From Bacillota bacterium (GTDB lineage Bacteria; Bacillota; Clostridia; Lachnospirales; Anaerotignaceae): 41,995 nucleotides of DNA. The stretch lies in assembly GCA_017534115.1 (NCBI GenBank), contig JAFWDD010000090.1, positions 1-41,995 on the forward strand, written 5' to 3'. Below the pieces are notes generated by a model. It was not told where the DNA came from. It saw only the letters and a list, made by a program, of their open reading frames with translations, and did not search any database. A program made the translations under genes and the position numbers. Positions 9,194 to 16,909 of the stretch are shown one piece after another (within the stretch, counting starts at the first letter, position 1; every line of letters starts with the position of its first letter).

Positions 9194-9497
9194 GTTGCAT
9201 TTCCCTTTAATCCTTGGCATAAAAACCTCTTTTAAGCGTATTAATTCACTAATCCGCATAATATTACCCCATAAAGGAATTATTTTTGACCTGACCCGAA
9301 AGGACATTGTCCTTTATTTAAGAAATGGATTGCAAAATGTCACAAATTATAATAGAATTTCATTAAGTACTTCTGCATTATTTTAAGGTATGAAAAATTT
9401 AAAATCCAAAATTTAATTTTAAAATATTAAAGACTTCCCGAAAACCGCCGGCTTAAATAAACCGTGCAGTATTTTGGGGTTTTAAGGAGATGATGAT
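9194..9497. other. Divergent intergenic spacer between rny and the decarboxylase operon
   Basis: This AT-rich spacer must hold the promoter of the operon beginning at 9498, but I see no convincing -35/-10 pair. No gene, tRNA or strong hairpin is apparent. Confidence 0.5.
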
Positions 9498-10877
9498 TTG
9501 GCGCAGAATATTGTTAAACTCAGCGAAAAACGCAGTGAGATCGAAAAGAATACTTCCACTGCGGCTAAAAGGCTTTCAATGCTCTTTGACGCGGACACAT
9601 TTGTTGAGATAAATCCCTTTATGACATCCCATCCGGAGCTTACTTCAGACGGACTTGTCTGCGGATACGGAACAGTAAACGGCTCGCCTGTTTTCGCATA
9701 CGCTCAGGAGCCTTCCGTACTGGGCGGAGCCTTCGGCAGGGTTCAAGGCGAAAAAATCAAGGCGGTCTACAAAAAAGCCTGCCGTATGGGCGTTCCCGTT
9801 ATCGCGGTGCTGGACTCAAAGGGCGTACGGCTGGACGAAGGCATGGAAAGCTTCTCCGTTTTGGGAGAGATCTATAACGAGCTTTCCGCTTCCTCAGGGG
9901 TTATCCCTCAGATTTCCATCGTATCCGGCTCGGCTATGGGAAGCATGGCGGTAATTCCCGCTCTTTCGGACTTTTCACTGGCTCTTGAATCTTCAAAGGT
10001 GTTCATGTTCAGTCCCGAAACCAAAGAAAACAAAGCCTCAGAGGGCTCTTTAATAAACAAACGCTTCGAAACAGAAGAAGAAATGTTCGCATTCGCGAGA
10101 AAGCTTCTGTCCTTCCTTCCCGCAAACAACGCGGGAGCAGGATTCAGCGAGTTTTCAGGAGAAACATATATATCCGAATTGAACGAAAACGTTTATTCCG
10201 CGTCTGACCTCTGCGGTCTTATATCCGATAATAACGATTTCGCCCAAACCTGTTCGGACGACTGCCTCACAATAGGATTTTCCCGTTTCGGAGGACAGTG
10301 CGCGGCGGTAATCGCCTTTTCCGGAAAGGAAGCAGACGGCAAAAGTCTTTCAAAGGCGGCGGAATTCGTGAGCTTCGCGGACGCATTCGCTATTCCCGTC
10401 GTTACCCTTACGAATCTCGCGGGATATTCAACAGAGGATGACGAAGCGGACCTTATGAAGGGAATCTCAAAAATAACATCCGCTTTCTCAAAGGCGACAG
10501 TTCCCAAAATCAACATAATCACGGAAAAACTCATAGGCGCTCCGTTACTTTCCATCAACTCGAAAATGACGGGAGCCGATATGGTTTATGTATGGGCGAC
10601 GGCAGAAACGGGACTTATGTCCTCGGAAGCTGCAGTTAACGTAATGGATGCGGATTCATTCAAAAACGCAGGCGACATTGAGGCTTTGAAGATGAAAAAG
10701 CTTTCGGAATACAGGGAATCAAAGCTGGATCCCTTTGAACTGGCGAAAACCGGTCTGGCAGACGACATAATCGAGCCTGCGGAGACGAGAGCCGCCATAA
10801 TAAGCGCTCTCCGCCTTTTATACACAAAAGCCGAAGCCGCAAAGCCTTACAGAAAGCACTCGGCCAAAGAGATTTAA
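9498..10877 (+). CDS. Divergent biotin-dependent carboxyltransferase subunit (MmdA-like)
   Basis: The product (459 residues) belongs to the acyl-CoA carboxyltransferase family (crotonase fold, two half-domains). In relatives it moves a carboxyl group between carboxybiotin and an acyl-CoA such as propionyl-CoA. Visible marks are LGGAFGRVQG, the GVIPQIS-SGSA stretch near 135-150, SRFGGQCAAV near 258, and the long match DAFAIPVVTLTNLAGY to SEATVPKI-like SKATVPKINII. It is about 50 residues shorter than typical MmdA, and the glycine-rich oxyanion segments differ (GSAMGSMA instead of the usual PCAGGA type; IGAPL instead of YGGAY). The substrate is therefore uncertain. The start is TTG with AAGGAG 8 bases upstream. 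It is the first gene of a five-gene operon. Confidence 0.85.
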   Translation: MAQNIVKLSEKRSEIEKNTSTAAKRLSMLFDADTFVEINPFMTSHPELTSDGLVCGYGTVNGSPVFAYAQEPSVLGGAFGRVQGEKIKAVYKKACRMGVPVIAVLDSKGVRLDEGMESFSVLGEIYNELSASSGVIPQISIVSGSAMGSMAVIPALSDFSLALESSKVFMFSPETKENKASEGSLINKRFETEEEMFAFARKLLSFLPANNAGAGFSEFSGETYISELNENVYSASDLCGLISDNNDFAQTCSDDCLTIGFSRFGGQCAAVIAFSGKEADGKSLSKAAEFVSFADAFAIPVVTLTNLAGYSTEDDEADLMKGISKITSAFSKATVPKINIITEKLIGAPLLSINSKMTGADMVYVWATAETGLMSSEAAVNVMDADSFKNAGDIEALKMKKLSEYRESKLDPFELAKTGLADDIIEPAETRAAIISALRLLYTKAEAAKPYRKHSAKEI

Positions 10878-10893
10878 AGGGAGGTCTTAGATT

Positions 10894-11235
10894 ATGGAAT
10901 CATTGGTACACGGACTTTCCACAACGGTAATCGGAATAGTTACGGTAATCGTAATTTTAATAGTTATCGCTCTGGTTATAACTCTTATGGGGCGCATTAT
11001 GAAAAAAGCGGAAAAGCCTGCTCCGGCGGCTGAAGAAGCCGTAAAGCCGGCTCCCGCGCAGATAGAAGGACCTGCCGCGCCTGCTCTCACAGACGATTAC
11101 GCTCTTGTGGCGGCAATAACGGCGGCGGTTTCAGCGTATACGGGAATGAGTCCCTCAAGATTTAAAATATTCGACATAAAACAGTCAGATTCTCAGGATT
11201 GGCGGAAGGCAAACAAAAAGCTTTCCAATATGTAA
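10894..11235 (+). CDS. OadG-like small membrane subunit of a Na+-pump decarboxylase
   Basis: The product has 113 residues. One membrane helix (about 10-33) is followed by an Ala/Pro-rich linker, APAAEEAVKPAPA, and a small C-terminal domain (YALVAAITAAVSAYTG). This is the plan of gamma/delta subunits that hold the decarboxylase complex together at the membrane. GGGAGG lies about 8 bases before the ATG, and the gene is 16 bases after the carboxyltransferase. The last codons lie in a 19-base direct repeat whose second copy is at 11277-11295. Confidence 0.85.
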   Translation: MESLVHGLSTTVIGIVTVIVILIVIALVITLMGRIMKKAEKPAPAAEEAVKPAPAQIEGPAAPALTDDYALVAAITAAVSAYTGMSPSRFKIFDIKQSDSQDWRKANKKLSNM

Positions 11236-11256
11236 GGCCATCAGAATATGACAAAA

Positions 11257-11286
11257 GCCTTCCAATGCCGATAACCGGCGGAAGGC
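11257..11286 (+). promoter_or_regulatory. Intercistronic hairpin between oadG-like and biotin carrier genes
   Basis: GCCTTCC (11257-11263) pairs with GGAAGGC (11280-11286), with an inner GCCG/CGGC stem. No T run follows, so it is not a standard terminator. It may affect mRNA processing or stability and so set subunit ratios, which is inference. Confidence 0.5.
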
Positions 11287-11326
11287 AAACAAAAAACGAC
11301 CTACTGATTAATATGGAGGTAAATAA

Positions 11327-11695
11327 ATGAAAAGCTATAAAATCACAGTAAACGGTGTTTCATACGACGTTACGGTGGAAGAAGTGACAAATTCCACCGC
11401 GCCCGCACAGCTTCAGGCTCCTTCTCCAGCAGCCTTTCAGGCGCAGCCTCAGGCAAAAGCGGCCGAGCCCGGCGAAGGCTTCCAGCTTAAGGCTCCCATG
11501 CCCGGAACGATCACGGATATAATGGTTTCCGTGGGAGACAGCGTAACATCCGGACAGAATCTTCTTGTACTGGAAGCAATGAAAATGGAAAACGAGATTA
11601 CATCTCCCGTCAACGGAAAGATTTCGGGAATTATTGTATCAAAAGGCGCCGCAGTTAAAACAGACGACGTTCTCCTTACGATAGAGGAGGTATAA
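11327..11695 (+). CDS. Biotin carboxyl carrier protein of the decarboxylase complex
   Basis: The product has 122 residues. The N-terminal strand region [20 protein letters not shown] is followed by an Ala/Pro/Gln-rich flexible linker (about 24-50) and a biotinyl domain (about 53-122) with the biotinylation motif EAMKMENE, in which K86 receives biotin. It would carry the carboxyl group between the OadA and MmdA-like active sites and the OadB membrane pump. GGAGG lies 8 bases before the ATG. It ends one base before the oadB start, so the two genes are translationally coupled. Confidence 0.93.
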   Translation: MKSYKITVNGVSYDVTVEEVTNSTAPAQLQAPSPAAFQAQPQAKAAEPGEGFQLKAPMPGTITDIMVSVGDSVTSGQNLLVLEAMKMENEITSPVNGKISGIIVSKGAAVKTDDVLLTIEEV

Positions 11696-11696
11696 A

Positions 11697-12851
11697 ATGG
11701 ACTTTACTTCATCCCTTGTAAACACACTGGGAAGCTTTTTCGGCGGCATGGGGTTTACGTCCTTAAGCCTCCGCTCCGGAATAATGCTCATTGTTTCCTG
11801 CGTGCTTATGTACCTTGCCATAAAGAAAAAATACGAGCCTCTGCTCCTTCTGCCCATAGCATTCGGAATGCTTCTGGCAAACCTGCCTCTGACGGGAATC
11901 ATGGAGGAAGGCGGACTTCTCTATTATCTTTATTTCGGAAACAAAATGGGTATTTTCCCGCCTCTTATTTTCCTGGGAGTAGGCGCCATGACGGATTTCG
12001 GTCCTCTTATCGCCAACCCCAAATCCATTATACTGGGCGGAGCGGCGCAGTTAGGCATTTATGTGGCATTTCTCGGAGCCCTTGCACTGAATCTGATTCC
12101 CGGAGGAATTTTTAATTTTACGGAACCTATGGCGGCCGCAATCGGAATCATCGGCGGCGCAGACGGTCCTACGGCTATTTACACAGCGACAATGCTGGCG
12201 CCTCAGCTTCTGGGACCCATTGCCGTGGCGGCATATTCATATATGGCTCTTGTGCCCATTATCCAGCCGCCCATCATGCGTTCTCTCACCACAAAGGAAG
12301 AACGGGCCATCAAAATGGAACAGCTCCGTCTCGTATCCCAGAGAGAAAAGATCCTCTTCCCCATTGTGGTAACGGTTCTGGTAGTGCTCATCATCCCCAG
12401 CGCGGCTTCGTTAGTCGGAATGCTCATGCTGGGCAATCTCCTGAGAGAATCACAGGTTACATCCAGACTGGCGGACGTGGCTTCCAACTCTCTGATGTAT
12501 ATTGTTACTATATTAATAGGTATTACCGTAGGCGCAACAGCCAACGGAGACACATTCCTCACGCCTTCCACACTGGGAATCCTGGGCCTTGGCCTTGTGG
12601 CATTCTCATTCGGAACAGCAGGAGGAGTTATGCTTGGAAAGCTCATGTGCAGGCTCACAGGCGGAAAGATAAATCCCTTGATCGGAGCGGCAGGAGTTTC
12701 GGCCGTACCTATGGCGGCGCGTATCGCCCAGAAGGTCGGCAGAGAGGAAAACCCCGACAACTACCTGCTTATGCACGCAATGGGACCTAATGTTGCGGGA
12801 GTTATAGGCTCCGCCATCGCAGCGGGAATATTTATGGCTATATACCATTAA
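11697..12851 (+). CDS. Na+-translocating decarboxylase beta subunit (OadB/MmdB/GcdB family)
   Basis: This 384-residue polytopic membrane protein uses decarboxylation of carboxybiotin to drive Na+ export. Family signatures are clear: [36 protein letters not shown] (residues about 152-162, with the conserved Asp at 156), [11 protein letters not shown] and [13 protein letters not shown] near the middle, and ending [16 protein letters not shown]. The ribosome site GAGGAGG lies inside the end of the biotin-carrier gene. The family name follows whichever alpha subunit is used, so the sequence alone does not say oxaloacetate or methylmalonyl-CoA. Confidence 0.95.
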   Translation: MDFTSSLVNTLGSFFGGMGFTSLSLRSGIMLIVSCVLMYLAIKKKYEPLLLLPIAFGMLLANLPLTGIMEEGGLLYYLYFGNKMGIFPPLIFLGVGAMTDFGPLIANPKSIILGGAAQLGIYVAFLGALALNLIPGGIFNFTEPMAAAIGIIGGADGPTAIYTATMLAPQLLGPIAVAAYSYMALVPIIQPPIMRSLTTKEERAIKMEQLRLVSQREKILFPIVVTVLVVLIIPSAASLVGMLMLGNLLRESQVTSRLADVASNSLMYIVTILIGITVGATANGDTFLTPSTLGILGLGLVAFSFGTAGGVMLGKLMCRLTGGKINPLIGAAGVSAVPMAARIAQKVGREENPDNYLLMHAMGPNVAGVIGSAIAAGIFMAIYH

Positions 12852-12946
12852 TTCCCAAAAATCCTCTTCCCTAAAACGCCAGAACAGGACACCTGCCGCC
12901 CAAACCGGCTTAAGACGTTTTTGGGAAATCAGAAAGGAGAATTAAA

Positions 12947-14350
12947 TTGGAAAAAAGACCAGTTAAAATAATGGACACAACACTTCGTGACGGACAGCAG
13001 TCCTTAATCGCCACCAGAATGAAAACGGAAGATATGCTTCCCATTCTGGGCAAAATGGACAGCGCCGGTTTCTACGCTCTGGAAGTCTGGGGCGGAGCGA
13101 CCTTCGACGCCTGCCTGCGTTTCCTGGACGAAGACCCCTGGGAAAGGTTAAGACTCATCCGCAAAGAAGTGAAAAATACAAAACTGCAGATGCTTTTCAG
13201 AGGCCAGAACATTCTGGGATACAAACAGTACCCCGACGACCTGGTTGAGGCATTCGTGGAAAAGACTCTTTCCAACGGAATCGACGTTATGCGTATTTTC
13301 GACGCTTTAAACGACGTCCGCAATCTGGAATCCTCCGTAAACGCCGTTAAGAAATTCGGCGGAGAGGCCCAGCTTTGCATATCCTATACATTAAGCGACA
13401 TCCACACCACGGAATACTTCGTCCATCTGGCTAAACAGCTGGAGGATATGGGCGCGGACAGCATCTGCATCAAGGACATGGCAGGACTTCTTCTGCCCCA
13501 GGCAACATTCGACCTGGTAAAAGCAATCAAGGCAAATACCTCCGTTCCCCTTCAGATCCACAGCCACTGCACCAGCGGCGTAGCTCCCGTTGTGTATCAG
13601 AGAGCAGTTGAAGCCGGAGCGGATATTATAGACACGGCAATGTCGCCTCTGGGCATGGGCACATCACAGCCTGCGACAGAGGTCATGGCGGCAGTATTCG
13701 CCGGAACACCCTACGACACCGGACTGGATCTGAATCTTTTGGCGGAAATCGCCGAGCATTTCAAACCTCTCCGAGAAAAAGCCCTTGAAACAGGCCTTCT
13801 GGACCCCAAAGTCCTTGGCGTGGACATAAAGACCCTTCAGTATCAGGTTCCCGGCGGAATGCTTTCCAACCTGGTAAGCCAGCTTAAGGAACAGAACGCC
13901 ATAGACAGATTTGACGAGGTTTTAAGAGAAATCCCCAAGGTAAGAGCTGATCTGGGATATCCTCCGCTCGTAACGCCTACCAGCCAGATCGTGGGCACAC
14001 AGTCCGTTCTGAACGTAATCGCCGGAGAGCGTTACAAAATCGCCACAAACGAGACAAAAGACCTGGCAAGAGGTATGTACGGAAAGACACCTGCTCCCAT
14101 TTCGGACGAAATTTTCGAAAAGCTTGCCGGCGGTATGGAGCGCATAACCTGCAGACCCGCGGACCTTGTTCCTCCCGAGCTGGAAAAGGCGGAAGCAGAA
14201 CTGGGAATATATAAAACACAGCCGGAGGACGTGCTTTCATACGCGCTTTTCCCTCAGGTGGCAATGGATTTCTTTAAGAAAAGACAGGCAAAGCAGTTTA
14301 AGGTAGACCCTAACTTGGCGGATACAGAGAATAAAATTTACCCGATTTAA
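12947..14350 (+). CDS. oadA: Oxaloacetate decarboxylase alpha-type / pyruvate carboxylase B-type carboxyltransferase
   Basis: The product (467 residues) has the HMGL-like TIM-barrel carboxyltransferase domain (residues 1 to about 290) and the PYC_OADA helical domain (about 310-460). It shows the metal-site DTTLRDGQQS (10-19), CIKDMAG (lysine expected to be carboxylated), and IHSHCTSG with the two metal histidines. There is no C-terminal biotin domain; that is supplied by the separate carrier at 11327. The reaction is transfer of carboxyl between oxaloacetate/pyruvate and biotin. The start is TTG with AAAGGAG 7 bases upstream. A 95-base gap separates it from oadB, and no terminator is seen there, so I treat it as the last operon gene. 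Confidence 0.95.
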   Translation: MEKRPVKIMDTTLRDGQQSLIATRMKTEDMLPILGKMDSAGFYALEVWGGATFDACLRFLDEDPWERLRLIRKEVKNTKLQMLFRGQNILGYKQYPDDLVEAFVEKTLSNGIDVMRIFDALNDVRNLESSVNAVKKFGGEAQLCISYTLSDIHTTEYFVHLAKQLEDMGADSICIKDMAGLLLPQATFDLVKAIKANTSVPLQIHSHCTSGVAPVVYQRAVEAGADIIDTAMSPLGMGTSQPATEVMAAVFAGTPYDTGLDLNLLAEIAEHFKPLREKALETGLLDPKVLGVDIKTLQYQVPGGMLSNLVSQLKEQNAIDRFDEVLREIPKVRADLGYPPLVTPTSQIVGTQSVLNVIAGERYKIATNETKDLARGMYGKTPAPISDEIFEKLAGGMERITCRPADLVPPELEKAEAELGIYKTQPEDVLSYALFPQVAMDFFKKRQAKQFKVDPNLADTENKIYPI

Positions 14351-14359
14351 GAGAAAGTT

Positions 14360-14660
14360 GGCCTTCGGAAATGAAGTTTGCTGCGCAAATGAAGAAATGA
14401 AGACTCTTCGCTAATGAAGCCGCCCTTTTATAAAGGGCTAATTATGGTTAGAATCCGACAAGCGGATTCAATAAAGTGCTTCGCACGTGAAATATCGTGC
14501 GTTTCGACTGAAATTTTCGATTTTCGGCAATATTAAATTTAGCCGATAACTATCCCTGGCTTATTACACGGGTCAAGGGATGAAATCCCTTGCGGGTTCT
14601 CAGGGCAGAGCCCTGAGCCCTCGGAGAGCCGCCGGAGGCATAGCCAAAGCCCTCGGAGAG
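14360..14660 (-). repeat. Dispersed intergenic repeat, copy C (inverted)
   Basis: Read on the minus strand it has CTCTCCGAGGGC, GCCTCCGGCGGCTC, GGGCTCTGCCC, the core AAGGGATTTCATCCCTT plus GACCCGTGTAATAAG (about 14592-14561), GTTATCGGCTAAA, ATTTCACGTGCGAAGCAC and an array of small palindromes with GGCTTCATTAGC/CTTCATTTCTTCATT linkers (14432-14369). It fills the gap between oadA and traX. Confidence 0.85.
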
Positions 14661-14676
14661 AAACAAAGGTGAAACG

Positions 14677-15315
14677 ATGCAGAGACGTAATATTTTAAAA
14701 ATCATAGCCATAATAACCATGACCTTAGACCACTTGGGCGAGTTCCTCTTCCCGAACCTCCTTGCCCTGCGGATAATCGGCCGAATCGCGTTCCCCATCG
14801 CGGCATACCAGATCGCCGTGGGCTATAAATATACTTCCAATTTGAAGAAATACGCCTTCAGACTGATAATCCTGGCCTGGGTCACACAGGTACCCTATAA
14901 CTTCATAATGGGCCCCAAACTGAACCCAGCCTTCACACTGTTGTTCGGTCTGATCGCCATTATCCTGTGGAACTGGAACAAAGCCGGCAAAGTCCTGGCA
15001 CTTGTCCTCTGTGTAGCCGGAGTGGCAATGCCCCTGAGCTACCACTCCTACGGCATCTTCATGGTATTTATATTCGAGGCGTTCTCTCACCTTTCCACAT
15101 ACAGAACAGTCATGATCTTCATCGCGCTGAACTACGTGTTCTACGTAAGCCACGAAGACGACGGACTACCCATACAGGTGTTCTCCATACTGGCGCTGCC
15201 TTTTATATACCTGATCCCGACGCGGACAAAAAGGAGATCCGCGTACCGAAAATATTCGAAAACAAAATGTTTTACTATATATACTACCCGGCCCACATCA
15301 CCGTTATATACCTGA
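14677..15315 (+). CDS. TraX-family membrane protein with a C-terminal frameshift
   Basis: The product has the TraX family plan: MQRRNILKIIAIITMTLDHLG at the N-terminus, then about seven hydrophobic segments. TraX of F plasmid N-acetylates pilin; chromosomal homologues in Firmicutes are uncharacterised membrane acyltransferase-like proteins. After LALPFIYLIP the frame ends in a basic, atypical tail. In another frame, DADKKEIRVPKIFENK and MFYYIYYPAHITVIYLI follow directly to a stop at 15332, and this is the normal family ending. One extra base near the CCC at 15216-15218 would join the two parts into 218 residues. This is either a real disruption or a sequence error. AAAGGTG lies before the ATG. 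Confidence 0.8.
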   Translation: MQRRNILKIIAIITMTLDHLGEFLFPNLLALRIIGRIAFPIAAYQIAVGYKYTSNLKKYAFRLIILAWVTQVPYNFIMGPKLNPAFTLLFGLIAIILWNWNKAGKVLALVLCVAGVAMPLSYHSYGIFMVFIFEAFSHLSTYRTVMIFIALNYVFYVSHEDDGLPIQVFSILALPFIYLIPTRTKRRSAYRKYSKTKCFTIYTTRPTSPLYT

Positions 15316-15354
15316 TTTCCAGACTGGTATAAAATTTTTGTGAATTTTGAATTA

Positions 15355-15403
15355 TTTACATATATCACGCAAAGCTATATAATATAAATGTAAGGTTTGC
15401 GTG
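15355..15403 (+). promoter_or_regulatory. Promoter of the cytidylate-kinase-like gene within an inverted repeat
   Basis: TTTACA (15355-15360) and a perfect TATAAT (15378-15383) are 17 bases apart. An 8-base inverted repeat CACGCAAA (15366-15373) / TTTGCGTG (15396-15403) brackets the -10 box, as an operator would. Confidence 0.6.
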
Positions 15404-15421
15404 TAAAAGGAGGTTATTCTT

Positions 15422-16021
15422 ATGAAAACTATAATTGCTATCGGACGTGAATACGGCAGCGGCGGCCGCGAGATCGGCGAACGCCTGGCTAAGGAATTCA
15501 ACATACCTTTTTACGATAAAGAGCTCCTTGCGGAAGCGGCAAGAGAAAGCGGCATCTCAGAGGAAGCCTTCATCGAGAACGACGAAAAACACAACAGATC
15601 CTTTTTATATTCATTGGCAATAGGCGGTTACGGTTCAGGAAATCTGCCCTTCAACCACAAGCTTTTCCTCGCGCAGTTTGACGCTATCAGAGCTCTTGCC
15701 AACCAGGGTCCCTGCGTAATAATCGGAAGATGCGCGGACTACGCTCTGGAGGATAACCCCAACTGCCTCAGCGTTTTCATCCACGCTGATATAAAATCAA
15801 GAATCGAACGTGCTGTAAAATACTATGATGTTCCCGAAAACAACGCGGAAAAAGTAATTATCAAAACAGACAAAATGCGCGCAAATTACTATAATTTCTA
15901 TTCCGACAGAAAATGGGGAGACGCCAACAACTACCACCTCACCATTGACTCAAGCTTCTTCGGAATCGACAAAACAATCGAAATCATCAAGAAAACAGTT
16001 GAAGCTATGGAAGAAAGATAA
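15422..16021 (+). CDS. Cytidylate-kinase-like family protein
   Basis: The product (199 residues) has the P-loop of the AAA_26/cytidylate kinase-like family (GREYGSGGREIG, residues 8-19), then FNIPFYDKELL, a CVIIGRCADY segment and an R-rich lid region (KMRANYYNFYS) before NYHLTIDSS. The family is P-loop kinases related to CMP kinase, but most members are not the housekeeping Cmk and their substrate is unknown. It is cytoplasmic. AAAGGAGG sits 8 bases before the ATG. It forms a single-gene unit with its own promoter and terminator. Confidence 0.88.
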   Translation: MKTIIAIGREYGSGGREIGERLAKEFNIPFYDKELLAEAARESGISEEAFIENDEKHNRSFLYSLAIGGYGSGNLPFNHKLFLAQFDAIRALANQGPCVIIGRCADYALEDNPNCLSVFIHADIKSRIERAVKYYDVPENNAEKVIIKTDKMRANYYNFYSDRKWGDANNYHLTIDSSFFGIDKTIEIIKKTVEAMEER

Positions 16022-16065
16022 TTTACAGACAACTTTAAACCAATACATAGCATAAGAATATTCGG

Positions 16066-16098
16066 CCCATTGCGGATCCACCTGCAATGGGTCTTTTT
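16066..16098 (+). terminator. Terminator after the cytidylate-kinase-like gene
   Basis: CCCATTGC (16066-16073) pairs perfectly with GCAATGGG (16084-16091), followed by TCTTTTTT. Confidence 0.92.
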
Positions 16099-16155
16099 TC
16101 ATCAAAATCCGAATCCCGTAATATGCAAAAAGCATTATGACACAGCGCATTTAAA

Positions 16156-16185
16156 TTGACACTGCCCATTATGAATTATATAATT
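16156..16185 (+). promoter_or_regulatory. Consensus promoter of the rubredoxin/rubrerythrin operon
   Basis: TTGACA (16156-16161) and TATAAT (16179-16184) are 17 bases apart: both boxes perfect. The 12-base palindrome AATTATATAATT (16174-16185) covers the -10 box. It resembles AT-rich sites of PerR/Fur-type repressors but does not match the PerR box well enough to assign. Confidence 0.8.
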
Positions 16186-16267
16186 AATATATGAAACAAA
16201 ATAAACGGGTTTAATCGTTTATATGAACTTATAGTCAGAGAAAAAAATATACGAAAGGAGATAAATA

Positions 16268-16909
16268 ATGAAATATGTGTGCCAGGTCTGCGGCTATGTT
16301 TATGACGAAGCCGTGGAAAAAATACCTTTCAAGGACCTTCCCGAGGACTGGAAATGTCCTTTATGCGGAGCGCCCAAGTCAGCTTTCAAGCCCGAAGGCG
16401 GCGAGGCCGCAGCTCCCGCTCCCGTTGTCGTATCCGGCGAAACTCCCGATTTGAAGAAGCTTTCCGCAGGTCAGCTTGCCGCTTTATGCTCCAGTCTCGC
16501 AAGAGGCTGCGACAAACAGTACAAGGAAGAGGAAGCAGGCCTTTTCAGAGAGCTTTCCGACTACTTCACAGCAGTTACACCCGCTGTTGAGGACGCAACG
16601 GTAGAAAATATCGCTCAGATGATCCAGGCGGATATCGATAATTACGGTCTCGCTCATTCAACTGCAACGGCTAACGGCGACAGAGGCGCCGACAGAGCCC
16701 TTGTGTGGAGCGAAAAAGTTACCAATATGCTTTCCGCACTGGTAAACCGTTATCTCACAGAAGGCGAAGCAATGCTTGCGGACACGGAAATCTGGGTCTG
16801 CACCGCCTGCGGTTTTGTATACATAGGCGACACTCCTCCGGAGTTATGTCCCGTTTGTAAGGTCCCCAGCTGGAAATTCGAAAAAATCGAAAGGAGGGTT
16901 TCCGCATGA
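16268..16909 (+). CDS. Double-rubredoxin-domain protein with helical centre
   Basis: The product (213 residues) has an N-terminal rubredoxin domain (about 1-46; CQVCGYVYD and [11 protein letters not shown]), an Ala/Pro linker, an all-helical centre (about 58-170), and a C-terminal rubredoxin-like domain (about 176-210; [11 protein letters not shown] and [12 protein letters not shown]) like the tail of rubrerythrins. The centre keeps a few ferritin-like patches ([10 protein letters not shown]) but I do not see the full set of diiron Glu/His motifs, so it is probably an electron-transfer partner, not a peroxidase. ACGAAAGGAG lies before the ATG. Its stop overlaps the next ATG by 4 bases (16906-16909), so the two are translated together. 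Confidence 0.85.
   Translation: MKYVCQVCGYVYDEAVEKIPFKDLPEDWKCPLCGAPKSAFKPEGGEAAAPAPVVVSGETPDLKKLSAGQLAALCSSLARGCDKQYKEEEAGLFRELSDYFTAVTPAVEDATVENIAQMIQADIDNYGLAHSTATANGDRGADRALVWSEKVTNMLSALVNRYLTEGEAMLADTEIWVCTACGFVYIGDTPPELCPVCKVPSWKFEKIERRVSA

Noticed and set aside
14725..15153. Minus-strand frame of 142 codons opposite traX
   Set aside because: It is Gln/Val/Asp-rich shadow sequence of a hydrophobic coding region.
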